From positions 1 to 64,000 of the forward strand of contig NZ_JXCG01000001.1 in the NCBI RefSeq assembly GCF_001317345.1: a stretch of 64,000 bases of DNA, written 5' to 3'. Made by a program: the position numbers and the translations under genes. Of the stretch, positions 29,225-37,813 are shown piece by piece; positions within the stretch are counted from its first letter, which is position 1; the number at the start of each line of letters is the position of its first letter. Source of the DNA: Thermococcus sp. EP1. Its GTDB lineage: Archaea > Methanobacteriota_B > Thermococci > Thermococcales > Thermococcaceae. Under the pieces are notes generated by a model. The model saw nothing but the letters and a program-made list of their open reading frames with translations. It had not been told where the DNA came from and ran no database searches.

Positions 29225-30206
29225 CTATTAACCCTCCAATTTTTTCCAACCATTCTATACCTCTGGGCTCCTCCTCAAACATGGGTATCATTGCAATGTC
29301 AATTCCCCTGAATCTTCCCTCTATTTCTCTTAACACTTTTTTCTGGGCCTCTATTTTTACTCTTATCCTTGGGATATCCTCCTCAAGTTCAATAATCTTG
29401 TTTATGACTACCAAATTAAAAGGAATCCTAAACTTTCTTAATGCTTCATAGGCCCTTTCCGTCTCATATAGAGGAAGCATTTCTGGATTCATCACTGCAA
29501 TTACACTGGTTCTTTTAGAATTAGTGATAGTTTCACGAACGAATTTTATTTCTCCCTCATAACCCCTTAGTTCCCTCATAACAGGATCTTCTTCCTCCCT
29601 ACTCGGAAGTTTATACTCTTCACCCTCAATTACAAACTTTCGTTCCCCTTGTATATTTTCTATAGCCCTTCTCTTTTCTAAAATCTTTTTCCTAATTTCT
29701 ATGAGCTTTTTTGTCCATATAAGCGCAATTTCTGGAAGAGCTAACACTCTAAGGGTTAATCCTGTAGGTGGAGTATCAAAGATTATAATATCCCATTTAT
29801 CCCCCTCTTGCAATATTTCTCTAATCGCTTCAAGTGTAGCATACTCCTCTATACCCGGGGAAAAGCTGAGAACTTCAAAGTATTTCTCTAGATTTATCAC
29901 TGTAAGGTAACGGTACATGTGCTTTAGATTCTCCTCTAAATGTCTCAAATAATTCTTGATTAGCTTCTCCATATCAAGTTCCATCGCATAAAGGTTTTCA
30001 GTTATCTGTTTAGGCTTATCCTCCAGTTTAACTTCAAATACATCACCGAGGTTGTGAGCAGGATCTATTGACACTATCAGAGTTTTATAACCCTTCCTAG
30101 CTAAAGCAACCGACACTGCTGCTGAAGTAGTTGTTTTACCAACCCCGCCTTTCCCTATGAAAAATAAAACTCTAAACCCTTCTCGTGGAAATAAATACTC
30201 CTTCAT
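29214..30206 (-). CDS. ArsA/Get3-like P-loop ATPase
   Basis: 330-residue ATPase of the SIMIBI class. The deviant Walker A GKGGVGKTT (residues 19-27), switch I SIDPAHNLGD near 47 and switch II DTPPTGLTLR near 144 define the ArsA/Get3 family. Get3 targets tail-anchored membrane proteins, ArsA drives arsenite export. The protein contains no cysteine, so it has neither the CxxC zinc motif of eukaryotic Get3 nor the ArsA metal site; no arsenite pump gene is nearby. It is the middle gene of a five-gene operon with two small paralogues upstream. GAGGTGAT precedes ATG 30206. Confidence 0.88.
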   Translation of the reverse strand: MKEYLFPREGFRVLFFIGKGGVGKTTTSAAVSVALARKGYKTLIVSIDPAHNLGDVFEVKLEDKPKQITENLYAMELDMEKLIKNYLRHLEENLKHMYRYLTVINLEKYFEVLSFSPGIEEYATLEAIREILQEGDKWDIIIFDTPPTGLTLRVLALPEIALIWTKKLIEIRKKILEKRRAIENIQGERKFVIEGEEYKLPSREEEDPVMRELRGYEGEIKFVRETITNSKRTSVIAVMNPEMLPLYETERAYEALRKFRIPFNLVVINKIIELEEDIPRIRVKIEAQKKVLREIEGRFRGIDIAMIPMFEEEPRGIEWLEKIGGLIVGD

Positions 30207-30215
30207 TTTATCACC

Positions 30216-30485
30216 TCATGTAATCTCAAACATTGCGGCAATTTCTCCAAATATATCATCCATCTCACCGGCTCTCCTTTGCATAACATAAATTTCCCTA
30301 ATCATATGAGGCATTAACCTCATAACAAGTGTCGTCGGGGGTGATGGGATCCCTACGAATGACCCCATAAGTACCAAGGCAAAGACATTTTCAAGTTCTC
30401 TCTCCTCAAATTCAATATACTCCGTTGAGCGTGCTTTGAATGACCTGAAAAAACCTTTAAAAAATGCTTTTATATTCTCAAACAT
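30216..30485 (-). CDS. Small protein of unknown function, paralogue of the preceding gene
   Basis: 89-residue protein with a basic, aromatic N-terminus (FFKGFFRSFK) and a core shared with its neighbour: ELENVFALVLMGSFVGIPSPP followed by MPHMIREIYVMQ (here quoted in parts, residues about 30-69). The core is hydrophobic enough for peripheral or hairpin membrane association. It overlaps its paralogue by 8 bases and ends 9 bases before the ArsA-like ATPase gene. No known family recognised. Confidence 0.65.
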   Translation of the reverse strand: MFENIKAFFKGFFRSFKARSTEYIEFEERELENVFALVLMGSFVGIPSPPTTLVMRLMPHMIREIYVMQRRAGEMDDIFGEIAAMFEIT

Positions 30486-30768
30486 TTAACCACCCCGTCT
30501 TTATAGTTAATGAATTAACAGATTTCTCCTGCATAATATAGATTTCCCTAACCATATGGGGAAGAAGCCGGTAGCTAATATCTATGGGAGGATTTGGGAT
30601 TCCCACATAACTACCCAACAAAAGAAGAGCAAAAACATTCTCTAACTCTTCAAGTTCCCACTGGATCCCCCTAAGATAATAAAGCTTGAACCCTTTATTA
30701 AACTCCCAAAGAACACGAACAGGCATTAAAACCCAATATAAAATCTTTCTTAAAAGTTTTTTCACCAT
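30478..30768 (-). CDS. Small protein of unknown function, first gene of the ArsA-like operon
   Basis: 96-residue protein. The N-terminus is basic and hydrophobic (LLRKILYWVLMPVRVL, residues 4-19), possibly a membrane anchor. It shares ELENVFALLLLGSYVGIPNPP and LLPHMVREIYIMQ with the next gene, so the two arose by tandem duplication. GAGGTGAT precedes ATG 30768, and a TATA-like TTTTAAATAA lies about 20-27 bases upstream. Function unknown; the tight coupling suggests that both work with the ATPase. Confidence 0.66.
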   Translation of the reverse strand: MVKKLLRKILYWVLMPVRVLWEFNKGFKLYYLRGIQWELEELENVFALLLLGSYVGIPNPPIDISYRLLPHMVREIYIMQEKSVNSLTIKTGWLNV

Positions 30769-30825
30769 ACCATCACCTCAAAAATTATTTAAAATACGGA
30801 AAATTTAAAAATAAAGAAAGAAGGT

Positions 30826-32559
30826 TTACGCCGGAGCAGCCTCATACTCTTCTGTCGGTCTCTTCCATGCAAGGTAGAAGTCGTATCCAAGTAGGAAGTT
30901 GAGTAATAGACCTACTGAGAGAGCACCTTTTACTGCTATAGTTGTACTCATGTTGGGCAATGGGATTACTATGAGATACCAGACAATAGCTACCGTAACT
31001 GTAATCCATAAGAATAGTGCAGGAATTAAGACTGCGTAACTCCACTTTCCAGCATTCTGTATCTTGTATGCCCACAAAGCTGCTGTCATCATAGCAATTG
31101 AAGCCAACAACTGGTTCATACCTGCAAATGCTGGCCATAATACCTTATATCCAGCACCCCATGCCATCCAAGTTCCGAGACCTGCAATTATTATAGAAGC
31201 AACCCACTTGTTTGTGAGAGTATTCCAGATTCCCTGGCTGGTATCAGTTACCATTCCAAATAACTCCTGCCATGCAAATCTTCCAAGCCTTGTAGCGGTG
31301 TCAAGTGAAGTCAATGTGAATGCTGCAATCCAAAGAGTTGCAAATGTCTTACCTAGTGTAATGTCTATTCCATAGAAATCAGCCAATCCTTGGGCATAAC
31401 CACCGATAAATGTTCCAAGTCCACCCTTGGTAATATACTGAGTTCCCCATTCAGCAATGTTAAGTCCAGTCAATTTGACACCATAAACTGCTATAGCAGT
31501 GATAACGATTGTAGAAAGGAATCCCTCAGTAAACATTCCACCGTAACCAACAAGTAATCCGTGAATTTCTTTGTCAAGTTGCTTTGATGATGTTCCAGAA
31601 CCAACTATGGAGTGGAAACCGCTTAAGGCACCACATGCAATTACCAACGGTACTGTTGGCCAGAAGGGTGAGGGTTGTCCTCCAACAACATTTGCTGACC
31701 ACATTGTAAATCCTGGAACTTCAAATGGCTTTGCAAGGGCTATAAATGCGATACCTCCAATGAGGAGACCAAACCACAGAATGTAAGCGTTTAAGTAATC
31801 TCTGGGTTGGAGAAGCACCCACACTGGTAATGATGATGCAATGATGATATAAATCATCAATATAATATTCCAGTAGTGGTATGCTTGAGTATAAGCAGCG
31901 CTTGTAGCATCTGTTTGCCCTGGAACAAATATCAAGGGGTTCTTAAACCCAATCCACACTGCTATCACAAGGAGTATCAATCCTATTGCTGTTGCAACGT
32001 AGAAGTTAACGTTCATCTTGTACATCATCCATCCTAGGAGTATTGCCACTAAAAGGAACAGTAATGTTGCTGTTGCTGCTTGTGGAGTTAAAACGAGCAG
32101 TCTTGCGGTAACAGCTACGAATGCTGCAACAACCAATAGCAGAGTAAACCATATGTACACCTCAAATGAAATACCTGTTCTTCTGCTCATTATCTTTCCA
32201 GCAATCCACTGTACAGATTTTCCATCATATCTAACTGAAGCCATTAATGCCAGATAGTCATGTACTGCCCCAATAAAGACGTTACCAAACCATACCCACA
32301 GCAAGGAGGGTATCCATCCCCATGCCATTGCCACTGCTGGACCCACTATTGGGCCAGCTCCTGCAATACTAGCGAAATGGTGTCCATAGAGAACAACTGG
32401 GTGTGCAGGGACGTAGTCCACACCATCATAAAGCTTGTGGGCTGGTGTTGGCCTGTTTGCATCTGCTTTGACTACTTTGTTTTGAAGACTCTTTCCATAA
32501 GTAAAATACATAGCTACATATATTATTGCAGCAGCCAATATAATCACTGCAGAGTTCAT
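30826..32559 (-). CDS. cstA: CstA-family carbon starvation protein (peptide/pyruvate transporter)
   Basis: Multispanning membrane protein of 577 residues with the CstA N-terminal signature (YGHHFASIAGAGPIVGPA near residue 60) and the conserved GSGTSSKQLD near 320. Bacterial CstA proteins import peptides, and related BtsT/CstA proteins import pyruvate. It is shorter than E. coli CstA and has about 14-16 predicted membrane segments. GGGGGTGT precedes ATG 32559. It has its own upstream region with an inverted repeat (32598-32674). A carboxyltransferase gene follows upstream on the same strand. Confidence 0.9.
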   Translation of the reverse strand: MNSAVIILAAAIIYVAMYFTYGKSLQNKVVKADANRPTPAHKLYDGVDYVPAHPVVLYGHHFASIAGAGPIVGPAVAMAWGWIPSLLWVWFGNVFIGAVHDYLALMASVRYDGKSVQWIAGKIMSRRTGISFEVYIWFTLLLVVAAFVAVTARLLVLTPQAATATLLFLLVAILLGWMMYKMNVNFYVATAIGLILLVIAVWIGFKNPLIFVPGQTDATSAAYTQAYHYWNIILMIYIIIASSLPVWVLLQPRDYLNAYILWFGLLIGGIAFIALAKPFEVPGFTMWSANVVGGQPSPFWPTVPLVIACGALSGFHSIVGSGTSSKQLDKEIHGLLVGYGGMFTEGFLSTIVITAIAVYGVKLTGLNIAEWGTQYITKGGLGTFIGGYAQGLADFYGIDITLGKTFATLWIAAFTLTSLDTATRLGRFAWQELFGMVTDTSQGIWNTLTNKWVASIIIAGLGTWMAWGAGYKVLWPAFAGMNQLLASIAMMTAALWAYKIQNAGKWSYAVLIPALFLWITVTVAIVWYLIVIPLPNMSTTIAVKGALSVGLLLNFLLGYDFYLAWKRPTEEYEAAPA

Positions 32560-32597
32560 CTAAAACACCCCCAAAGGAAAATCCATCATAAATTTAT

Positions 32598-32674
32598 TCT
32601 ATGGTAGAATATATATGCCTTTCGGAAATCCGGGCGTTCTCACGAATAAATTTCGAGAAGTGTACCATATAGAA
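32598..32674. promoter_or_regulatory. Inverted repeat around the cstA promoter
   Basis: TTCTATGGTA (32598-32607) and TACCATATAGAA (32663-32674) are imperfect inverted copies. Between them lie the leftward TATA box (GCATATATATTC) and a small hairpin CGGAAATCCG. The arrangement suggests an operator, but the binding protein is unknown. Confidence 0.4.
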
Positions 32675-32748
32675 GTAAAAATAAAGTATTTAATCCACAA
32701 GTTGAGTCAAAAATAAAGAAAAAGACCTAACGCAAAGACACGTGAAAA

Positions 32749-34524
32749 TCACCCTAGTTCTATTAGTGGTTGGCCTGTATCGACTGTGTCACCCTCCTTA
32801 ACAAGGATTCTCTTAACAACACCATCCTTAGGTGAAGGAATCTCATTCTCCATTTTCATTGCCTCTAACACAAGAAGCCCCTCACCAATCTTAACCTCAT
32901 CGCCCTCTTTAACAAGAACCCGAAGAATCTTACCAGGCATCGGAGCGGTGACTACGCCTTCCCCGCTAACAGGAGGTGCAGGAGCACTAGGCACTTCAAC
33001 TGAAGCTGCGGGAGTAGGAGCTTGTGTCATGGGGACTTGTGGTATTGTTTGCATAGGAATTTCTGAGGGAGTATAGGCTGGCATGACTAAAGCTTCAAGA
33101 CTAACTCCTTCTATTCCAACCTCATATTCCCTACCAGCCACGTAGACCTTTATTATCTTGCCCTTGGGTTTTTCCTCAACGGGTTTGAGCTTTCCTTGTT
33201 TTCTTAATTCAAAGAATTCTAATGCTACTTGTGGGAATAATGCATATGTTAGTATGTCCTCTTCTTTTTCTAAATAACCCTTTTCTTCAAGCTCTCTTCT
33301 TGCTTTCTCGAGCACAGGCTCAAGCAGGTCTGCAGGTCTAACGGCTATAGGTTCCTCATCTCCAAGAATAAGCTGCTTAATTTCTTCTTTTATCTGAGCC
33401 GGTGGCATACCATAGAGTCCCTTAACATAGTTTTTAGTTTCTTCTGTGATCATTTTATACCTTCCAAAGAGGACATTAAAAACAGCTTGAGTCCCTACTA
33501 TCTGGGAAGTTGGAGTTACCAAAGGAGGATAGCCAAGTTCTTCTCTAACCTTTGGAACTTCTTCAAGAACTGTTTCTAACTTATCAAGAGCCTTCATTTC
33601 TCTAAGCTGTGAAATTAAGTTTGAATACATTCCTCCTGGGATTTGATGAATCAAAACATTTGGATCGCCGTGAAGTGCTCTTTTGTTCATTAGATGTTCA
33701 TACTTCTCATCAAGCATTTTCCTTAAATAGCGAGAGATTTGGAAGATAAGCTTCATATCAAGTTTGGGTTTGTCCCCATTTCTTAATGAGTAATAGATAC
33801 TTTGAATTGCTGGTTGAGCAGTTCCATTTGCCAATGGATAAATAGCAGTGTCTATGAAGTCAGCTCCAGCTTCCACTGCTTTTAAATAGGTAGCCGAAGC
33901 TAGGCCACTGGTTGCGTGAGTATGAACATTAACTTTTATCCCATAACGTTCTTTAATCTCCTTCACAAGATCATAAGCTGTTTGAGGATCTAAAAGAGCA
34001 GCCATGTCTTTGATTGTGATATAATCTACATCTAGCTCTATTAACTCATCAACTTTCTTCATGTAGTACTCTAGAGTAAAAACTTTTCCGGTAGTATAGC
34101 TTATTGCCCCCTGAACTTCGGCTCCAACTTCTTTGGCTTTTTTAATTGCAGTTTTCATGTTTCTAACATCATTGAGGGCATCAAAGACTCTAAAAATATC
34201 AATTCCATTTTTGTGCGCAAGCTCAACAAACTTTTCCACAACATCATCAGGATAGTGCTTATATCCCACAACATTCTGCCCTCTAAGCAACATCTGGAGC
34301 TTCGTTTTCCTTATATACTCCCTTAAGACTCTTAGTCTTTCCCAAGGATCTTCTCTCAAAAAGCGTAGAGCAGCGTCAAAAGTTGCCCCTCCCCAGACTT
34401 CCATTGAATAAAACCCTATCTTATCCATCTTCTCGGCTATTGGGAGCATATCACTTGTTGAGAGCCTTGTTGCAATAAGTGACTGATGAGCGTCTCTAAG
34501 AGTAGTATCTATTATCCTAACCAT
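32749..34524 (-). CDS. Biotin-dependent carboxyltransferase (oxaloacetate decarboxylase alpha / pyruvate carboxylase subunit B)
   Basis: 591-residue protein. The N-terminal carboxyltransferase barrel starts with RIIDTTLRDAHQS and has metal ligands in HTHATSG near 200; the conserved biotin-carboxyltransferase helical domain follows (to about 460); a Pro/Ala-rich linker leads to a C-terminal biotinyl domain with EAMKME near residue 557, where lysine is biotinylated. It interconverts oxaloacetate and pyruvate as part of a decarboxylase or split pyruvate carboxylase. ATG 34524 is preferred because GAGGTGAGG precedes it; a frame start at 34545 overlaps that site. The biotin ligase gene is 1.1 kb away. 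Confidence 0.88.
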   Translation of the reverse strand: MVRIIDTTLRDAHQSLIATRLSTSDMLPIAEKMDKIGFYSMEVWGGATFDAALRFLREDPWERLRVLREYIRKTKLQMLLRGQNVVGYKHYPDDVVEKFVELAHKNGIDIFRVFDALNDVRNMKTAIKKAKEVGAEVQGAISYTTGKVFTLEYYMKKVDELIELDVDYITIKDMAALLDPQTAYDLVKEIKERYGIKVNVHTHATSGLASATYLKAVEAGADFIDTAIYPLANGTAQPAIQSIYYSLRNGDKPKLDMKLIFQISRYLRKMLDEKYEHLMNKRALHGDPNVLIHQIPGGMYSNLISQLREMKALDKLETVLEEVPKVREELGYPPLVTPTSQIVGTQAVFNVLFGRYKMITEETKNYVKGLYGMPPAQIKEEIKQLILGDEEPIAVRPADLLEPVLEKARRELEEKGYLEKEEDILTYALFPQVALEFFELRKQGKLKPVEEKPKGKIIKVYVAGREYEVGIEGVSLEALVMPAYTPSEIPMQTIPQVPMTQAPTPAASVEVPSAPAPPVSGEGVVTAPMPGKILRVLVKEGDEVKIGEGLLVLEAMKMENEIPSPKDGVVKRILVKEGDTVDTGQPLIELG

Positions 34525-34667
34525 CCTCCTCACCTCAAGCTTCATTTAAAATTGGCCTTTATAACCCTTGTCTTTAGCAAATTAAGATTTTATTGGCCAT
34601 CAAGGCCCAAAAAAGAAAAATTATGAACGTGATTATACATTGCAACCAGAAAAAGGAAATATGTGTA

Positions 34668-35516
34668 TCAGACCAGACCTTCAGCTTTAGCTGCCTCTTC
34701 AGGATCTTCATTCCTATGTATCACCCTCAAAAGGGCCCTTATAAGAGGTTCTGGGTTCTCTCTTTGGAAAATATTCCTACCTACAACAGCTCCACTTCCC
34801 CCAGCTTCAATTACTTCCCACACAAGGTTTAAGAAATCAAGTGGATTACTTGCCTTCGCGCCTCCACTTAGAAGAACTGGAACTCCTGAAGCTGCTTCCA
34901 CAACCTTAGCAAATGTTTCTTTTGAACCTGTCCAGTAAGTTTTAATCATGTCTGCTCCCATCTCTGCAGCCGCCCTTGCTCCATACATTACCACTCGATA
35001 ATCTTCCTTTTTTCCGTACTTTTCATTAATGTAGGGGCCTCTTGGATATGCAAATTGAACAACAGGATACCCTAAATCATGAGCATAACTAGCTATCTCT
35101 GCAAACTGCCTCATCATAGCTCCCTCGTATGGACTTCCCCAATAAACTGTTGCCGCCACAGCATCAGCACCAAGCTTAATTGCGTCCTCTACAAAACCAA
35201 GTTGATCTTGCATGAGCCACTCCTCTTTTGGCCTAAGTTCGGTCTTGCTAGTAAGCTTTACCATCAGACCTACCTCTTTCCCAATGAGCTCGTTTCCAGC
35301 AATCCTAGTTATTCCTGGAAGCATCATAACGCCATCGATCCCTGCCCTTACGACCTTTCTAATAATAACCCTTGGATTAATGTGCTCCCAAGTTTCTTCA
35401 AAATCTGTTGGACCATGTTCAAATCCATGATCCATTGCAAAAATCAAGGCCTTTCCATCTCTTCTAAAGAATCTCCTTAGTCTCCTCTTTATGCCAATAT
35501 TGTTGTAAGATTCCAT
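34668..35516 (-). CDS. Archaeal class I fructose-bisphosphate aldolase
   Basis: 282-residue DhnA-type aldolase that splits or forms fructose 1,6-bisphosphate. [11 protein letters not shown] near residue 27 and the Schiff-base region DMIKTYWTG near 175 fit the archaeal enzyme; LLSGGAKAS near 204 and [10 protein letters not shown] near 237 form the phosphate site. The Lys in DMIKTYW is the expected Schiff-base lysine. The start at 35516 follows GAGGTGAT. A glycolytic motif lies immediately upstream. The related ADH-synthase (DKFP) enzymes of aromatic synthesis are a less likely alternative, given this regulation and close resemblance to Pyrococcus aldolase. Confidence 0.9.
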   Translation of the reverse strand: MESYNNIGIKRRLRRFFRRDGKALIFAMDHGFEHGPTDFEETWEHINPRVIIRKVVRAGIDGVMMLPGITRIAGNELIGKEVGLMVKLTSKTELRPKEEWLMQDQLGFVEDAIKLGADAVAATVYWGSPYEGAMMRQFAEIASYAHDLGYPVVQFAYPRGPYINEKYGKKEDYRVVMYGARAAAEMGADMIKTYWTGSKETFAKVVEAASGVPVLLSGGAKASNPLDFLNLVWEVIEAGGSGAVVGRNIFQRENPEPLIRALLRVIHRNEDPEEAAKAEGLV

Positions 35517-35519
35517 GCT

Positions 35520-35536
35520 AATCACCTCTAGTGATA
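35520..35536 (-). promoter_or_regulatory. Thermococcales glycolytic motif upstream of aldolase
   Basis: On the given strand AATCAC-CTCTA-GTGATA matches TATCAC-N5-GTGATA at 11 of 12 fixed positions. It lies between the leftward TATA box (35549-35557) and the start codon, overlapping the ribosome binding site, the arrangement linked to repression by TrmBL1/Tgr without sugar. Confidence 0.72.
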
Positions 35537-35548
35537 CATTGCCTTTTT

Positions 35549-35557
35549 AGAATTTAA
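35549..35557 (-). promoter_or_regulatory. TATA box for the aldolase gene
   Basis: In the coding sense GTTTAAATTC lies about 35-41 bases before ATG 35516. The predicted start site around 35528-35530 falls inside the glycolytic motif. Confidence 0.5.
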
Positions 35558-35611
35558 ACCTTATCGTTAACTTAAATAACTCTTTAACACCAAATATTTC
35601 TGGTGAAAACC

Positions 35612-36358
35612 ATGTTGGAACTTAACACACAGCTGATCGGCAAAAAGATTATTTACTTTAAGAAAATAGACTCAACTAACGAATACGCAAAGAGAATTGC
35701 TGCTCATGAGGAAGAGGGCACAATAATAGTGGCAGATGTCCAAGAGACAGGATATGGAAGAAAATTTAGAACATGGGCCTCCCCTCAAGGGGGACTTTGG
35801 ATGAGTGTTATTCTAAAGCCAAATACAACCCCAGAACATATGATAAAACTCGTTTTTCTTGGAGCCCTAGCAGTAGTTGAAACCCTTGAACAGCTTGGAA
35901 TTGAAGGAAAAATAAAATGGCCTAATGATGTACTTGTTAATGAAAAGAAAATATGTGGAATCCTAGTAGAAGGAAGCTTCTCCGAGAAAGAGGTTTACTA
36001 CATCGTTCTAGGCATAGGTATGAATGTTAACAATTCCTTACCCCAAGAGCTTGTGAGTACTTCCACCTCGTTAAGAGAGGTATTGGGAGTGGAAATACCC
36101 ATTATAGAAGTTTTTAAGATTCTTGTAGAACGCCTAGAACATTGGTATAGAGAATTTTTGGCAGAGAAAGATGCTCTTATCCTCCAGAAATGGAGAGAAA
36201 AGGCCATTTTAAGAAGAGAGGTAAAAATAATAACGGAAGACAAAACCTTAACTGGAAAGGCCTTAGATATTGACGAATTTGGTGCTTTGATCCTTGAACT
36301 TGAGGATGGAAAAAGGGAAAAAATTCTCTATGGAGATGTGTCATTAAGGTTTAAGTGA
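35612..36358 (+). CDS. birA: Biotin-protein ligase
   Basis: Transfers biotin to the carboxyltransferase lysine via biotinyl-AMP. The 248-residue product is the short, non-regulatory type without a DNA-binding domain, like the P. horikoshii enzyme. Motifs: STNEYAK near 23, ETGYGRKFRTWASPQGG near 47 (biotinyl-AMP loop), KWPNDVLV near 105 and LGIGMNVNN near 137. ATG 35612 is chosen because CTGGTGA lies before it; the upstream GTG 35603 overlaps that site. It is divergent from the aldolase gene. Its probable target is the EAMKME domain encoded at 32749-34524. Confidence 0.94.
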   Translation: MLELNTQLIGKKIIYFKKIDSTNEYAKRIAAHEEEGTIIVADVQETGYGRKFRTWASPQGGLWMSVILKPNTTPEHMIKLVFLGALAVVETLEQLGIEGKIKWPNDVLVNEKKICGILVEGSFSEKEVYYIVLGIGMNVNNSLPQELVSTSTSLREVLGVEIPIIEVFKILVERLEHWYREFLAEKDALILQKWREKAILRREVKIITEDKTLTGKALDIDEFGALILELEDGKREKILYGDVSLRFK

Positions 36359-36385
36359 TTCTCTATTCTTTCCTTAATTAGAAAA

Positions 36386-36395
36386 TATTTATATA
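36386..36395 (+). promoter_or_regulatory. TATA box of the aspartate transporter gene
   Basis: ATATTTATATACC gives a predicted transcription start near 36415. This excludes the in-frame ATG at 36398 and supports ATG 36461, which has GGAGGTGGGA before it. Confidence 0.6.
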
Positions 36396-36460
36396 CCTTG
36401 ATGACCAATTTTCTCCCGCCATATCCCATATATAACACCAATGCCCGGAGGTGGGAGCCA

Positions 36461-37723
36461 ATGGGGCTCCTTAAGAGCTATCTTGAATACCCCGTTTTGA
36501 GAAAAATCTTGATAGGTTTGATTCTTGGTGCAATAGTTGGATTAGTAATAGGAGACAAAGCAGCGACCATAAAGCCGCTTGGAGACCTATTCATCAGACT
36601 TTTAAAAATGTTAGTAATGCCAATAATCCTAGCTTCTCTAGTTGTTGGTGCAGCTAGCATAAGCCCTGCAAGACTTGGAAGAGTTGGTGTAAAAATAGTA
36701 GTTTATTACTTAGTAACCTCAGCTTTTGCAGTGTTCCTTGGTCTTTTGATGGCCAATATTTTCAAGCCAGGTCTAGGGTTAGAACTTGGAGTTGGAGAAG
36801 GGAAAGTTATTGAAGCAACTAAACCATCACTAGTGGACACTCTTCTAAATATCGTACCTAAGAACCCATTTGCAGCATTGTCAGACGGTCAAGTCCTACC
36901 AACAATATTCTTCGCCATTGTTCTAGGAATCGCCTTAAGTTATCTTATGAATAGCGAAAATGAAAGAATAAGAAACTCCGCCACGACCCTCTTTAATGCT
37001 TTCGATGGACTTGCTGAAGCAATGTATAAAATAGTTTGGGGAGTTATGCAGTATGCCCCAATCGGTGTATTTGCCTTAATAGCTTACGTTATGGGAACCC
37101 AAGGAACCAAAGTCGTTGGACCTTTAGCCAAAGTAACATTAGCAGTTTATTTAGGCCTTATAATTCAGATTGGACTAGTATATGGAATTCTCTTGAAGGT
37201 CTTTGGTCTGGACCTAATTAAGTTCCTCAATAAAGCCAAAGACGCTATGATTACAGCATTCGTCACAAGAAGCTCAAGTGGTACCCTACCAGTGACCATG
37301 CGTGTTGCTGACGAAAATATGGGTGTCCCAAGGAGCATTTACTCATTTACCCTCCCACTAGGTGCAACGATTAACATGGATGGAACTGCCCTATACCAAG
37401 GTGTATGTGCAATGTTCATAGCTTTTGCAATTGGACAATCACTCCCGTTCAGCCAACAGTTAGTAATAGTTCTTACAGCAGTCTTGGCTTCAATTGGAAC
37501 CGCTGGTGTTCCCGGAGCTGGAGCAATAATGCTTGCAATGGTCCTTGAAAGTGTTGGATTATCTTTAGAGCCTGGAAGTGCAGTGGCATTGGCATATGCA
37601 ATGATCCTTGGAATTGACGCCATATTGGACATGGGAAGAACAATGGTAAACGTTACTGGAGATTTAGCTGGAACCACAATCGTTGCAAAAACTGAAGGGG
37701 AGCTCGACGAAAGTAAGTGGTGA
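36461..37723 (+). CDS. Sodium-coupled aspartate/glutamate transporter (Glt(Ph)/Glt(Tk) type)
   Basis: 420-residue elevator-type secondary transporter importing aspartate with sodium ions. It is nearly co-linear with Glt(Ph) of P. horikoshii: [10 protein letters not shown] near 265 (hairpin 1), the NMDGT sodium motif near 300, [10 protein letters not shown] near 345 (hairpin 2) and [13 protein letters not shown] near 385, with the arginine and aspartate that bind the amino-acid side chain. Eight membrane helices and two hairpins are expected. The glutamate-transporter family length is normal. A T-rich tract follows the stop. Confidence 0.95.
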   Translation: MGLLKSYLEYPVLRKILIGLILGAIVGLVIGDKAATIKPLGDLFIRLLKMLVMPIILASLVVGAASISPARLGRVGVKIVVYYLVTSAFAVFLGLLMANIFKPGLGLELGVGEGKVIEATKPSLVDTLLNIVPKNPFAALSDGQVLPTIFFAIVLGIALSYLMNSENERIRNSATTLFNAFDGLAEAMYKIVWGVMQYAPIGVFALIAYVMGTQGTKVVGPLAKVTLAVYLGLIIQIGLVYGILLKVFGLDLIKFLNKAKDAMITAFVTRSSSGTLPVTMRVADENMGVPRSIYSFTLPLGATINMDGTALYQGVCAMFIAFAIGQSLPFSQQLVIVLTAVLASIGTAGVPGAGAIMLAMVLESVGLSLEPGSAVALAYAMILGIDAILDMGRTMVNVTGDLAGTTIVAKTEGELDESKW

Positions 37724-37744
37724 TCTTTTTTCTTCCTTTTCTTT
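37724..37744 (+). terminator. T-rich terminator after the aspartate transporter gene
   Basis: TCTTTTTTCTTCCTTTTCTTT right after the stop codon on the coding strand; such oligo-T runs terminate archaeal RNA polymerase without a hairpin. Confidence 0.5.
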
Positions 37745-37813
37745 ATGGAATAGATAGAGTTAAATACTCACTTACCATCTGATTCTTAGAACAAGAATAT
37801 TTGGGGGATAGAG

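Noticed and set aside
29214-30206. Arsenite-export ATPase
   Set aside because: No cysteine and no arsenite permease nearby; the ArsA label is only a family name here.
31064-31375. Long open frames opposite cstA
   Set aside because: They are antisense to a well-supported membrane protein, have no ribosome binding site and no recognisable motif.
36398-36460. Longer N-terminus for the aspartate transporter
   Set aside because: The ATG at 36398 lies before the predicted transcription start, and known homologues begin at the MGL... position (36461).
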